Shown here in pieces: positions 47,622 to 61,126 of a stretch of 64,000 nt of DNA. The notes beneath the pieces were generated by a model. That model was not told the origin of the DNA. It saw only the letters and a list, made by a program, of their open reading frames with translations, and searched no databases. The stretch spans positions 10,788,001 to 10,852,000 of the forward strand of contig OX388348.1 of the NCBI GenBank assembly GCA_947579665.1, given 5' to 3'. The DNA comes from Sympetrum striolatum (lineage: Eukaryota > Arthropoda > Insecta > Odonata > Libellulidae). Position 1 is the first letter of the stretch. Each line of letters starts with the position of its first letter. A program made the position numbers and the translations under genes.

Positions 47622-50600
47622 TCAGTTGTTTCTGAAGAACTTTTAGCTATTTTCAGGATTTTTTAATGTTTTTTTATGAATTTTTAAGAGGTTTTGACTA
47701 TTATTCAGCAGTTTATGACGATATTTAAGTATTTTTGACGAATTTTAAACTTTTCTTGAGGAATTTTGTTTTGTTTTTTTACAATTTTAAGCTGTTTTGT
47801 CTATATTTTAACTGTTTTGATGAATGTTTAGCTGTTTTTTTAGGTATTCTTAACTGTTTTTTACGAATTTTCCTGTTTTTAACGATTTTTAATATTTTGT
47901 ACGATTTTTTAGCTTTTTCTGAATATTTGTGTTTGCTATTTTGAGGATGTTTTAGCTGTTTTTTTACGAATTCTTTACTTTTTTTGACGAATTTTTAGCT
48001 TTTTTTGAAGATGGTTATTATATTTTTTCAATTTATTTAGCTATTTTTGAACATTTTTTAGCTGTTTTTCAAGATTTAAGATTTTATACGATTTTGTTGT
48101 TAATATGACGAAATTTTTATTTTTTCTAATAAATTGACAATAAATTTGACAATTCTTAGCTTTTTTGACAATTTTATAGCTGTTTTTGACGAAATTTAAG
48201 ATAGTTTTGACGATGTTTTAACTGTTATTTACGAATTTTTAAGATTTTTTGACTATTATTCAGCAGTTTTTGACGAATTCTTAACTATTTTGAGGAATAT
48301 TTTGCAGTTTTTTACGATTTTAAGCTGTTTATTTACGAATTCTTAGCGGTTTTTGACGAATTTTTTAGATGTTTTACGATTTTTAATATTTTTTTATAAT
48401 TTTATTCAGTTGTTTTCACGATTTTAAGCTGTTTTGACGATTGTTTAGCTGTTTCTGAAGACATCATAGCTGTTTTGACGATGGTTTAGCTGTTTTTTAC
48501 GAACTCTTAACTGTTTTTGACAAATTTTTAGCTGTTTCTAAAGATTTTAATAATTTTATTCAATTTATTTAGCTGTTTTTCAAGATTTTAGAATTTTTTG
48601 ACGATTTTATGGCGGACTAGACGATATTTTTAGCTGTTTTTGATAAATTTCTAGCTTTTGTTGACTATTTTTAGCTTTTTTGAAGATTTTATAGTAGTGT
48701 TTGACGAAATTTTAGCTATTTTTGACGACGTTTTTACTGTTTTTTACAATTTTTATTTAATTTAGTTTTTGACGATATTCAGCAGTTTTTGACGATATTT
48801 AAGTATTCTTGACGAATTTTTAATTTTCTTGACGAATTTTTTGATGTTTTTTTACGTTTTTTATCTGTTTTGTCGAAATATTAATTGTTTTGATGATGGT
48901 TTAGCTGTTTTTGACAATGTTTTAGTTGTTTTTTTGCTAATTCTTGACTGTTTTTCACGAATTTTCCTGTTTTTGACTATTTTTTATATTATATACGATT
49001 TTATTCAGCTGTTTTGACGAATTTAAGCAGTTTTCACGATTTTTTAGCTGTTTCTGAAGATTTCTTAGCTTTTTGACGATGTTTTAGCTGTTTCTTACAA
49101 ATTCCCTTACTGTTTTTGACGAATTTTTAGTTGTTTCGTACGATTTTAATTTTATTTTAAATTTATTTAGCTATTTTTGAAAACATTTAAAAAGTGTTGG
49201 AAGATTTAAAATTTTTTTTACGATTTTGTGGCTGATTTTTCGATAATTTTTAGCTGTTTTTGATAAAATGTTAGTTTTTTTTTTATATGTAGCTGTTTTA
49301 CGTTTTTGTAGCTGTTTTTGACGAAATTTAGCTATTTTAGACGATACTTTAACTGTTTTTTAGGAAATTTTAACAGTTTTTGACAATTATTTAGCTGTTT
49401 TTGAGTATATATTTGTATTTTTACGAATTTTTAACTATTTTTGAAGATTTTAGAATTTTTTCCCTATCTTGTAGCTGATTTGATGATATTTTCGAGGTGT
49501 TTTTGTTAAGTTTTTATATGTTTTTTACAATTTTTAGGTTTTTTGACGATTTTAGAATTTTTTTACGATAATGTGGCTATTTGACGATATTTTTTTATCA
49601 GTTTTTGATAAATTGTTAGCTGTTTCTGATGAAATTTTAGCTAATTTTTACGATGTTTTTACTGTTTTATACGAATATTTACACAGTTTTTGACAATTAT
49701 TTAGCAGTTTTTGACGATATTTAAGTATTTTTGACGAATTTTTAACTTTTTTTAAAGATTTTAGTATTTTTTTACGATTTTGTAGCTGATTTGACCATAT
49801 TTTCTAGCTAGTTTTGATAAGTCTTTCGAATTCTTGAAAGGTTTTTAGCTGTTTTTGACGATTTTAGAAGTTTTTAACGATTTTGTTGTTGTTTGACAAT
49901 AATTTTTAGCTGTTTTTGAGAAATTGTTTGCTGTTTATTACGAAATTTTAACTAATGTTGACGATGTTTTAACTGTTTTTACGAATTTTTAAGAGTTTTT
50001 GAATCTTATTCAGCAGTTTTTGACAATATTTAAGTAGTTTGGACGAATTCTTTAATTTTTTGAGGAATATTTAGCAGTTTTTTTTTTAATTTAAGCTTTT
50101 TAGACGAATTTTTAACTGTTTTTACGAATATATAGCTGTTATTGACGTTGTTTTTGCTGTTTCATTACGAATTCTTAACTGTTTCTGAAGATTTCTTATC
50201 TTTTTGACGATGTTTTAGCTGATTTTTACGAATTCTTAACTTTGGTGACGAATATTTAGCTGTTTTTGAGGTTTTAATTATTTTTTTTCAATTTATTTAG
50301 CTATTTTTGAAATTTTTTTGAAGATTAAAGAAATTTTTACGATTATGTGGCTAATTATAAGATATATTTAGCTTTTTTTGATAAATTTTAAGCTTTTTTT
50401 GACAATTTTTTATCTGTTTTGAAGATTTTGTACCTTTTTTGACAAAATTTTAGGGATTTTTGACGATATTTTAACAGTTTTTTACGAATTGTTAACAGTT
50501 TTTGACAATTATTTAGCAGTTTTTGACGATATTCAAGATTTTGGACGAATTTTTAACTATTTTTGAAGATATTAGAATTTTTTTACGATTTTGTAGATGA

Positions 50601-51014
50601 TTTGACGATATTTTTTAGCTGTTTTTGTTAAGTTTTTAGATGTTTTGAACTATTTTTAGCCTTTTTTGACGAATTTGATTTTTTTTTATAATTTCATTTG
50701 CTATTTTCGAAAGAGTTCTAGCTGTTTCTGAAGATTTTAGAATTTTTTTACGATTTTTTGGTTGTTTTGACCATATTTTCTAGCTGTTTCTGGTAAGTCT
50801 TTAGATTTTTTAAAAACTTTTTAGCTGTTTTTGACGATTTCAGAATCTTTTAACGATTATGTTGCTATTTGACCATAATTTTTAGCTATTTTTGAGAAAT
50901 TGTTAGCTGTTTATGACGAAATTTTAGCTATTATTGACGATGTTTTAACTGTTTTACGAATTTTTAAGATTTTTTGACTATAAATCAGCAGTTTTTGACG
51001 ACATTTAGGTATTC
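47622..51014. repeat. Domain A10, full-length T-rich block
   Basis: 3,393 bp. A private change near 48126-48150 replaces the usual AATAAATTTTAAGC run by AATAAATTGACAATAAATTTG. TTTTGAGTATATATTTG and AAGATTTTAGAATTTTTTCCC link it to A12. Confidence 0.95.
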
Positions 51015-51015
51015 A

Positions 51016-51028
51016 TGACCAGGGGTCA
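51016..51028. other. A/B boundary palindrome TGACC-AGG-GGTCA
   Basis: Copy at the start of B11. The outermost pair is lost by T to A at 51015. Confidence 0.7.
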
Positions 51029-52137
51029 ACTTCAGGATGTCAAATTCGGGAAGTTACTCAGGGACGTCAATTCCAGGACTTCGACTCCGGATAGACTTAC
51101 GGTCTTGCGCCCAAGGTCAATGACCCTAAGTCAATGACCCTAGGTCAACTCGGTGAGGTCGACTCCGTGACTTTTACTCCAAGAGATTGACTACGAGTTG
51201 TCTACACCGGGAGGTCAACTCTGGGATGTCAACTCCAAGAGATTGAGCCAGGGAGGTGGACTCCGGGAGAACGACTCCGGGAGGTCGACTCCGGGAGGTC
51301 GACTCCGGGAGGTTGACTCCGGGAGGTCGACTCTTGGAGGTCGACTCCGGGAGGTCGACTCCGGGAGGTCGACTCCAGAAGGTCTACTCCGGGAGGTCGA
51401 CTCTGGGAGGTCGACTCCGGCAGGTCGACTCCGGGAGGTCGACTCCGGGAGGTCGACTCCGAGAGGTCGACTCCGGGAGTTCGGGTCCGGGAGGTTGACT
51501 CAGGGAGGTCGACTCAAGGAGGTCGACTCCGGGAGGTCGACCCTGGGAGGTCGATTCAGGGACGTCAACTCCGGGAGGTCGACTCCGGATTGACTTTAGG
51601 TCAATGAACCTAGGTCAATGACCCTAGGTCAATGACCCTAGGTCAATGACACGAGGTCAATGACCCTAGGTCAATGACCCTAGGTCAATGACACTAGGTC
51701 GATGACCCGAAGTTGATGACCGGAGGTCGATGACCCGAGGTCGATGACTAGAGGTCGATGACCAGCGGTCGACGACCCTACGTCAATGACTCGGGGTCAA
51801 TAACTCGGGGTCGATGACCCGAGATCGACTTGGTGAGGCAATTTCCGGGAGGTCGATTACCAGAGGTCAATTTAGTTTGGACAGTTATGAGAAGTTGAGA
51901 CCGGGAGGTGGACTCCGGGACGTCGATTCCGGGAGGTCGATTCAAGATTAACTTACTGTCTATGACCCGAGGTGAATGACCCTAGGTCGATGGCCCGAGA
52001 TCGATGACCCAAGGTCATTAACCCTAGGTCAATGGCCCGAGATTGATGACCCGAGGTCAATGACCCATGGTCGATGACCCGAGGTCAATGACCCGTGGTC
52101 GATGACCCGAGGTTAATGACCCGTGGTAGATGACACA

Positions 52138-52150
52138 AGGTCAATGACCT
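52138..52150. other. Perfect IR1 palindrome in B11
   Basis: AGGTCAATGACCT followed by AAGGTCG, as in B9. Confidence 0.6.
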
Positions 52151-52287
52151 AAGGTCGATTATTCGAGGTCTATGACACGAGGTCGATGACCAGAGGTCGA
52201 TGACCGGAGGTTGATACCCGAGATCGACTCGGTGAGGCCGTTCCAGGAGGTCGATTACGGGAGGTCAATTCAGGTCAATTCAAATTC

Positions 52288-52779
52288 GAATTTTTTTTAC
52301 TCTATGTAGCCCTAATTTTCGTCATTTTATCGAGATATCATCGAAAAAATTAACGAAATCGCAAAAATTTCACACACATTTATTTTCTTTTCCTTTACGT
52401 TTCCTTATATTTCGTTATTTTATGGAGATATGATCGAAAAAAGCAACGAAATCGGAAAAATTTTAGCGAAGTTTCAATTTTCTTACACTATTTAGCCTAG
52501 CTTTTCGATATCTTATCAAAATAAAATCGAAAAAAAAAATTTCAATTTTTCTCTCCACATTGTCATAATATTTGTCATTTTGCCGAAAAAAGCAACGAAA
52601 ACGGATAATTAACCCAAAATTCTTTTTTTTCCACTATTTTAACTTAATTTCGTCAATTTATCGAGATATTATCGAAAAAAGCAACGAAATCGGAAAAAAT
52701 TTGCGAAGTTTCAATTTTCTTCCACTATTTTGCCTAGCTTTTCGATATTTTATCATAATAAAATCGAAAAAAAAATTTC
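52288..52779. repeat. Domain C11, contracted ~92-bp array
   Basis: 492 bp, about 549 bp (six monomers) shorter than normal. The join GAAAAAAGCAACGAAAT|CGGAAAAAATTTGCG near 52690 passes from the fifth to the eleventh monomer at homologous positions. A 73-codon frame spans this join (52572-52793) and exists only because of the deletion. Confidence 0.95.
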
Positions 52780-53364
52780 GTAGCTGTTTCTGAAGAAATT
52801 TTAGCTATTTTCAGGATTTTTTTAATGTTTTTTTATGAATTTTTAAGAGGTTTTGACTATTATTCAGCAGTTTTTGACGATATTCAAGTTTTTTGGACGA
52901 ATTTTTAACTATTTTTGAAGATATTAGAATTTTTTACGATTTTGTAGATGATTTGACGATATTTTTTAGCTGTTTTTGTTATGTTTTTAGATGTTTTGAA
53001 CTATTTTTAGCCTTTTTTGACGATTTTGATTTTTTTTATAATTTCATTTGCTATTTTCGAAAGAGTTCTAGCTGTTTCTGAAGATTTTAGAATTTTTTTA
53101 CGATTTTTTGGTTGTTTTGACCATATTTTCCAGCTGTTTCTGGTAAGTCCTTAGATTTTTTAAAAATGTTTTAGCTGTTTTTGACGATTTAAGAATCTTT
53201 TAACGATTATGTTGCTATTTGACCATAATTTTTAGCTATTTTTGAGAAATTGTTAGCTGTTTATGACGAAATTTTAGCTATTATTGACGATGTTTTAACT
53301 GTTTTACGAATTTTTAAGATTTTTTGACTATAAATCAGCAGTTTTTGACGACATTTAGGTATTC
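52780..53364. repeat. Domain A11, short form
   Basis: 585 bp with the internal join at about 52861-52885, the same as A2 and A9. The frame at 52893-53081 opens through a one-base difference in a T run (AATTTTTTACG) and is not a gene. Confidence 0.95.
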
Positions 53365-53379
53365 TTGACCAGGGGTCAA
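53365..53379. other. A/B boundary palindrome TTGACC-AGG-GGTCAA
   Basis: Perfect copy at the start of B12. Confidence 0.75.
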
Positions 53380-54906
53380 CTTCAGGATGTCAAATTCGGG
53401 AAGTTACTCCGGGACGTCAATTCCAGGACTTCGACTCCGGATAGACTTACGGTCTTGCGCCCAAGGTCAATGACCCTAAGTCAATGACCCTAGGTCAACT
53501 CGGTGAGGTCGACTCCGTGACTTTTACTCCAAGAGATTGACTACGGGTTGTCTACACCGGGAGGTCAACTCTGGGATGTCAACTCCAAGAGATTGAGCCA
53601 GGGAGGTGGACTCCGGGAGAACGACTCCGGGAGGTCGACTCCGGGAAGTCGACTCCGGGAAGTCAACTCCGGGAGGTCGACTCCGGGAGGTCGACTCCGG
53701 GAGGTCGACTCCGGGAGGTCGACTCCGGGAGGTCGACTCCGGGAGGTCGACTCCGGGAGGTCGACTCCGGGAGGTCGACTTCGGGAGGTCGACTCCGAGA
53801 GGTCGACTCCGGGAGTTCGGGTCCGGGAGGTTGACTCAGGGAGGTCGAATCCGGCAGGTCGAATCCGGGAGGTCGACTTCGGGAGGTCGACTCCGGGAGG
53901 TCGACTCCGGATTGACTTTAGGTCAATGACACGAGGTCAATGACCCTAGGTCAATGACCGTAGGTCAATGACACGAGGTCAATGACCCTAGGTCAATGAC
54001 CGTAGGTCAATGACACGAGGTCAATGACCCTAGGTCAATGACCCTAGGTCAATGACACTAGGTCGATGACCCGAAGTTGATGACCAGAGGTCGATGACCC
54101 GAGGTCGTGGACCCGAGGTCGTGGACCCGAGGTCGTGGACCCGAGGTCGATGACTAGAGGTCGATGACCAGCGGTCGATGACCCTATGTCGATGACTCGG
54201 GGTCAATAACTCGGTGTCGATGACCCGAGATCGACTTGGTGAGGCCATTTCCGGGAGGTCGATTACCGGAGGTCAATTTAGTTTGGACAGTTATGAGAAG
54301 TTGACACCGGGAGGTGGACTCCGGGAGGTAGACTCCGGGAGGTAGACTCCGGGATGACGCATCTGGGAGGACAACTCTCGGATGTCGACTTCGGAAGGTC
54401 GACTCCGGGAGGTCGACTCAGGGAGGTTGACTCCGGGTGGTATTCTTTTGGAGGTCGGTTCCAATTCGAAAACTCCAACAGTTTGACTCCGGGATGTTGA
54501 TTCCAGGATGTCGACTTCGGGACCCGACTCCGGGGCGTCGATTCCGGGAGGTCGATTCAAGATTAACTTACTGTCTATGACCCGAGGTGAATGACCCTAG
54601 GTCGATGGCCCGAGATCGATGACCAAAGGTCAATGACCGGAGGTCAATGACCCGAGGTCGATGACCTGATGTCGATGACCTGATGTCGATGACCAGTGTT
54701 GGATGACCAGAGGTCGATGACCCAAGGTCGATGACCCAAGGTCGATGACCCAAGGTCATTTACCCTAGGTCAATGGCCCGAGATTGATGACCCGAGGTCA
54801 ATGACCCATGGTCGATGACCCGAGGTCAATGACCCGTGGTCGATGACCCGAGGTCAATGACCCGTGGTAGATGACCAGAGGTCAATGACCCGAGGTCGAT
54901 GACACA

Positions 54907-54919
54907 AGGTCAATGACCT
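54907..54919. other. Perfect IR1 palindrome in B12
   Basis: AGGTCAATGACCT followed by CAGGTCGATTATTCG. Confidence 0.6.
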
Positions 54920-55056
54920 CAGGTCGATTATTCGAGGTCTATGACACGAGGTCGATGACCAGAGGTCGATGACCGGAGGTTGATACCCGAGATCGACTCG
55001 GTGAGGCCGTTCCAGGAGGTCGATTACGGGAGGTCAATTCAGGTCAATTCAAATTC

Positions 55057-56098
55057 AAAATTTTTTTACTCTATGTAGCCCTAATTTTCGTCATTTTTTC
55101 GAGATATCATCGAAAAAATTAACGAAATCGGAAAATTTCACACACATTTATTTTCTTTTCCTTTACGTTTCCTTATATTTCGTTATTTTATGGAGATATG
55201 ATCGAAAAAAGCAACGAAATCGGAAAAATTTTAGCGAAGTTTCAATTTTCTTACACTATTTAGACTAGCTTTTCGATATCTGATCAAAATAAAATCGAAA
55301 AAAAAATTTCAATTTTTCTCTCCACATTGTCATAATATTTGTCATTTTGCCGAAAAAAGCAACGAAAACGGATAATTAACCCAAAATTCTTTTTTTTCCA
55401 CTATTTTAACTTAATTTCGTCAATTTATCGAGATATTATCGAAAAAAGCAACGAAATAGGTTAATGTCACCGAAATCTCAACTTCTATCCTCTATGCCGC
55501 CTTAATTTTCGTCATGTTATCCAGATATGATCGAAAAAAGCAACGAAAACGGATAATTTCACCGAAAATTCAATTTTTTCCTCATTATTGCATTAATTTT
55601 CGTCCTTTTTAACGAGATATGATCATAAAAAGGAACGAAAACGGATAATTTCACCAAAATTTCAATTTTTTTCCTCTTTTTTCCTTAATTTTCGTAATTT
55701 TATTGAGATATGATCGAAGAAAGCTATATTAATATATAATTTTAGAGAAATTTCCATTTTTTAAATCTATTTTACCTTAATTTTGGTCCTTTTTAACGAG
55801 ATATTATAAAAAAACAACAAAAAAGGATAAACTTAGTGAAATTCCAATTTTTTTACTCTATTTAGCCCTAATTATCGTCATATTATCAAAATATCATCGA
55901 AAAAAGCAACGAAATCAGATAATTTCACCGACATTTACTTTTCTTTTCATTTTATTTCCTTATATTTCGTTATTTTATCGAGATATGATCGAAAAAAGCA
56001 ACGAAATCGGAAAAAAATTAGCGAAGTTTCAATTTTCTTCCACTATTTTGCCTAGCTTTTCGATATTTTATCATAATAAAATCGAAAAAAAAATTTCT
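55057..56098. repeat. Domain C12, full ~92-bp array
   Basis: 1,042 bp, the in-register partner of C10. Private: TTTAGACTAGC near 55260. Confidence 0.95.
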
Positions 56099-59000
56099 TA
56101 GCTGTTTCTGAAGAACTTTTAGCTATTTTCAGGATTTTTTAATGTTTTTTTATGAAATTTTAAGAGGTTTTGACTATTATTCAGCAGTTTATGACGATAT
56201 TTAAGTATTTTTGACGAATTTTTAACTTTTCTTGAGGAATTTTGTTTTGTTTTTTTACGATTTTAAGCTGTTTTGTCTATATTTTAACTGTTTCGATGAA
56301 TGTTTAGCTGTTTTTTTAGGTATTCTTAACTGTTTTTTACGAATTTTCCTGTTTTTAACGATTTTTAATATTTTGTACGATTTTTTAGCTTTTTCTGAAT
56401 ATTTGTGTTTGCTATTTTGAGGATGTTTTAGCTGTTTTTTTACGAATTCTTTACTTTTTTGACGAATTTTTAGCTTTTTTTGAAGATGGTTATTATATTT
56501 TTTCAATTTATTTAGCTATTTTTGAACATTTTTTAGCTGTTTTTCAAGATTTAAGATTTTATACGATTTTGTGGTTAATATGACGAAATTTTTATTTTTT
56601 TTAATAAATTTTAAGCTTTTTTTGACAATTCTTAGCTTTTTTGACAATTTTATAGCTGTTTTTGACGAAATTTAAGATAGTTTTGACGATGTTTTAACTG
56701 TTATTTACGAATTTTTAAGATTTTTTGACTATTATTCAGCAGTTTTTGACGAATTCTTAACTATTTTGAGGAATATTTTGCAGTTTTTTACGATTTTAAG
56801 CTGTTTATTTACGAATTCTTAGCGGTTTTTGACGAATTTTTTAGATGTTTTACGATTTTCAATATTTTTTTATAATTTAATTCAGTTGTTTTCACGATTT
56901 TAAGCTGTTTTGACGATTGTTTAGCTGTTTCTGAAGACATCATAGCTGTTTTGACGATGGTTTAGCTGTTTTTTACGAACTCTTAACTGTTTTTGACCAA
57001 TTTTTAGCTGTTTCTGACGATTTTAATTATTTTATTCAATTTATTTAGCTGTTTTTCAAGATTTTAGAATTTTTTGACGATTTTATGGCGGATTAGACGA
57101 TATTTTTAGCTGTTTTTGATAAATTTCTAGCTGTTGTTGACTATTTTTAGCTGTTTTGAATATTTTGTAGTAGTGTTTGACGAAATTTTAGCTATTTTTG
57201 ACGACGTTTTTACTGTTTTTTACAATTTTTATTCAATTTAGTTTTTGACGATATTCAGCAGTTTTTGGCGATATTTAAGTATTCTTGACGAGTTTTTAAT
57301 TTTCTTGACGAATTTTTTGCTGTTTTTTTACGTTTTTTATCTTTTTTGTCGAAATATTAATTGTTTTGATGATGGTTTAGCTGTTTTTGACAATGTTTTA
57401 GCTGTTTTTTTACTAATTCTTAACTGTTTTTCACGAATTTTCCTGTTTTTGACGATTTTTTATATTATATACGATTTTATTCAGCTGTTTTGACGAATTT
57501 AAGCAGTTTTCACGATTTTTTAGCTGTTTCTGAAGATTTCTTAGCTTTTTGACGATGTTTTAGCTGTTTCTTACAAATTCCCTTACTGTTTTTGACGAAT
57601 TTTTAGTTGTTTCGTACGATTTTAATTTTTTTTTCTAATTTATTTAGCTATTTTTGAAAACATTTAAAAAGTGTTGGAAGATTTAAAATTTTTTTTACGA
57701 TTTTGTGGCTGATTTTTCGATAATTTTCAGCTGTTTTTGATAAAATGTTAGTTTTTTTTTTAAATATTTAGCTGTTTTACGTTTTTGTAGCTGTTTTTGA
57801 CGAAATTTAGCTATTTTAGACGATATTTTAACTGTTTTTTAGGAAATTTTAACAGTTTTTGACAATTATTTAGCTGTTTTTGAGTATATATTTGTATTTT
57901 TACGAATTTTTAACTATTTTTGAAGATTTTAGAATTTTTTCCCTATCTTGTAGCTGATTTGATGATATTTTCTAGGTGTTTTTGTTAAGTTTTTATATGT
58001 TTTTTACAATTTTTAGGTTTTTTGACGATTTTAGAATTTTTTTACGATAATGTGGCTATTTGACGATATTTTTTTATCAGTTTTTGATAAATTGTTAGCT
58101 GTTTCTGATGAAATTTTAGCAAATTTTTACGATGTTTTTACTGTTTTATACGAATATTTACACAGTTTTTGACAATTATTTAGCAGTTTTTGACGATATT
58201 TAAGTATTTTTGACGAATTTTTAACTTTTTTTAAAGATTTTAGTATTTTTTTACGATTTTGTAGTTGATTTGACCATATTTTCTAGCTAGTTTTGATAAG
58301 TCTTTCGAATTCTTGAAAGGTTTTTAGCTGTTTTTGACGATTTTAGAAGTTTTTAACGATTTTGTTATTGTTTGACAATAATTTTTAGCTGTTTTTGAGA
58401 AATTGTTTGCTGTTTATTACGAAATTTTAACTAATGTTGACGATGTTTTAACTGTTTTTACGAATTTTTAAGAGTTTTTGACTCTTATTCAGCAGTTTTT
58501 GACAATATTTAAGTAGTTTGGACGAATTCTTTAATATTTTGAGGAATATTTAGCAGTTTTTTTTTTAATTTAAGCTTTTTAGACGAATTTTTAACTGTTT
58601 TTACGAATATATAGCTGTTATTGACGTTGTTTTTGCTGTTTCATTACGAATTCTTAACTGTTTCTGAAGATTTCTTATCTTTTTGACGATGTTTTAGCTG
58701 ATTTTTACGAATTCTTAACTTTGGGGACGAATTTTTGAGGTTTTAAGCTGTTTTTGAGGTTTTAATTATTTTTTTTCAATTTATTTAGCTATTTTTGATA
58801 TTTTTTTGAAGATTAAAGAAATTTTTACGATTATGTAGCTAATTATAAGATATATTTAGCTTTTTTTGATAAATTTTAAGCTTTTTTTGACAATTTTTTA
58901 TCTGTTTTGAAGATTTTGTACCTTTTTTGACAAAATTTTAGGGATTTTTGACGATATTTTAACAGTTTTTTACGAATTGTTAACAGTTTTTGACAATTAT

Positions 59001-59513
59001 TTAGCAGTTTTTGACGATATTCAAATTTTTTGGACGAATTTTTAACTATTTTTGAAGATATTAGAATTTTTTTACGATTTTGTAGATGATTTGACGATAT
59101 TTTTTAGCTGTTTTTGTTAAGTTTTTAGATGTTTTGAACTATTTTTAGCCTTTTTTGACGATTTTGATTTTTTTTTATAATTTCATTTGCTATTTTCGAA
59201 AGAGTTCTAGCTGTTTCTGATGATTTTAGAATTTTTTTACGATTTATTGGTTGTTTTGACCATATTTTCTAGCTGTTTCTGGTAAGTCTTTAGATTTTTT
59301 AAAAACTTTTTAGCTGTTTTTGACGATTTCAGAATCTTTTAACGATTATGTTGCTATTTGACCATAATTTTTAGCTATTTTTGAGAAATTGTTAGCTGTT
59401 TATGACGCAATTTTTGCTATTATTGACGATGTTTTAACTGTTTTACGAATTTTTAAGATTTTTTGACTATAAATCAGCAGTTTTTGACGACATTTAGGTA
59501 TTCTTGACCAGGG
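56099..59513. repeat. Domain A12, full-length T-rich block with a small insertion
   Basis: 3,415 bp, the longest A. The excess includes a short local duplication near 58725-58760, where TTTTTGAGGTTTTAAGCTG precedes the normal TTTTTGAGGTTTTAATTA. The 82-codon frame at 57245-57493 is an extended version of the recurrent F/L-rich frame, opened by ACGAGTTTT near 57288. Confidence 0.95.
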
Positions 59514-59528
59514 GTCAACTTTAGGATG
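59514..59528. other. A/B boundary palindrome TTGACC-AGG-GGTCAA
   Basis: Perfect copy at the start of B13. Confidence 0.75.
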
Positions 59529-60962
59529 TCAAATTCGGGAAGTTACTCAGGGACGTCAATTCCAGGACTTCGACTCCAGATAGACTTACGGTCTTGCGCC
59601 CAAGGTCAATGACCCTAAGTCAATGACCCTAGGTCAACTCGGTGAGGTCGACTCCGTGACTTTTACTCCAAGAGATTGACTACGGATTGTCTACATCGGG
59701 AGGTCAACTCTGGGATGTCAACTCCAAGAGATTGAGCCAGGGAGGTGGACTCCGGGAGAACGACTCCGGGAGGTCGACTCCGGGAAGTCGACTCCGGGAA
59801 GTCAACTCCGGGAGGTCGACTCCGGGAGGTCGATTCCGGGAGGTCGACTCCGGGAGGTCGACTCCGGGAGGTCGACTCCGGGAGGTCGACTCTCGGAGGT
59901 CGACTCCGAGAGGTCGACTCCGGGAGTTCGGGTCCGGGAGGTTGACTCAGGGAGGTCGAATCCGGGAGGTCGACTTCGGGAGGTCGACTCCGGGAGGTCG
60001 ACTCCGGATTGACTTTAGGTCAATGACACGAGGTCAATGACCCTAGGTCAATGACCCAAGGTCAATGACCGTAGGTCAATGACACGAGGTCAATGACCCT
60101 AGGTCAATGACCCTAGGTCAATGACACTAGGTCAATGACCCGAAGTTGATGACCGGAGGTCGACTACCCGAGGTCGTGGACCCGAGGTCGTGGACCCGAG
60201 GTCGTGGACCCGAGGTCGATGACTAGAGGTCGATGACCAGCGGTCGATGACCCTATGTCGATGACTCGGGGTCAATAACTCGGGGTCGATGACCCGAGAT
60301 CGACTTGGTGAGGCCATTTCCGGGAGGTCGATTACCGGAGGTCAATTTAGTTTGGACAGTTATGAGAAGTTGACACCGGGAGGTGGACTCCGGGAGGTAG
60401 ACTCCGGGAGGTAGACTCCGGGATGACGCATCTGGGAGGACAACTCTCGGATGTCGACTTCGGAAGGTCGACTCCGGGAAGTCGACACCGGGAGGTCGAC
60501 TCAGGGAGGTTGACTCCGGGTGGTATTCTTTTGGAGGTCGGTTCCGGTTCGAAAACTCCAACAGTTTGACTCCGGGATGTTGATTCCAGGATGTCGACTT
60601 CGGGACCCGACTCCGGGACGTCGATTTCGGGAGGTCGATTCAAGATTAACTTACTGTCTATGACCCGAGGTGAATGACCCTAGGTCGATGGCCCGAGATC
60701 GATTACCAAAGGTCAATGACCGGAGGTCAATGACCCGAGGTCGATGACCTGATGTCGATGACCTGATGTCGATGACCAGTGTTTGATGACCAGAGGTCGA
60801 TGACCCAAGGTCGATGACCCAAGGTCATTAACCCTAGGTCAATGGCCCGAGATTGATGACCCGAGGTCAATGACCCATGGTTCAATGACCCGTGGTCGAT
60901 GACCCGAGGTCAATGACCCGTGGTAGATGACCAGAGGTCAATGACCCGAGGTCGATGACACA

Positions 60963-60975
60963 AGGTCAATGACCT
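60963..60975. other. Perfect IR1 palindrome in B13
   Basis: AGGTCAATGACCT followed by CAGGTCGATTATACG. Confidence 0.6.
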
Positions 60976-61126
60976 CAGGTCGATTATACGAGGTCTATGA
61001 CACGAGGTCGATGACCAGAGGTTGATGACCAGAGGTCGATGACCGGAGGTTGATACCCGAGATCGACTCGGTGAGGCCGTTCCAGGAGGTCGATTACGGG
61101 AGGTCAATTCAGGTCAATTCAAATTC

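Larger units (their letters stand above)
42031..51014. repeat. ~9-kb dimeric higher-order repeat, copy 1 (B9-C9-A9-B10-C10-A10)
   Basis: 8,984 bp. Its six domains match 51015-59513 domain by domain: medium B, C, short A, long B, C, long A. Private variants pair in register, for example ATCGCAAAAATTTCAC in C9/C11, TTGTTATGTTTTTAG in A9/A11, GGGGCGTCGATTCC in B10/B12, and ATATCTGATCAAAA with TTTTGGTCCTTTTT in C10/C12. Confidence 0.9.
51015..52287. repeat. Domain B11, medium form
   Basis: 1,273 bp: leader, GTCGAC array (about 51250-51590, two to three monomers shorter on the right than B9), IR1-type array (about 51594-51830), shortened cassette (about 51832-51955), second IR1-type array (about 51960-52220) and tail at 52222. 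Confidence 0.95.
53365..55056. repeat. Domain B12, long form
   Basis: 1,692 bp: leader, GTCGAC array (about 53603-53915), IR1-type array (about 53915-54230) with three tandem GTGGACCCGAGGTC monomers, middle cassette (about 54232-54565), second IR1-type array (about 54572-54990) and tail at 54991. Private: GGTTCCAATTCGAAAAC near 54460. Confidence 0.95.
51015..59513. repeat. ~9-kb dimeric higher-order repeat, copy 2 (B11-C11-A11-B12-C12-A12)
   Basis: 8,499 bp. It is shorter than copy 1 mainly because C11 lost about 0.55 kb. The next unit, B13/C13, shares GTCATTTTTTCGAG with C10 and C12, so the same lineage continues to the right. Confidence 0.9.
59514..61126. repeat. Domain B13, long form
   Basis: 1,613 bp: leader, GTCGAC array (about 59742-60010), IR1-type array (about 60010-60300) with three GTGGACCCGAGGTC monomers, full middle cassette (about 60300-60650), second IR1-type array (about 60660-61060) and tail at 61061. 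One slip, CATGGTTCAATGACC near 60876, breaks the 14-bp phase. Confidence 0.95.
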
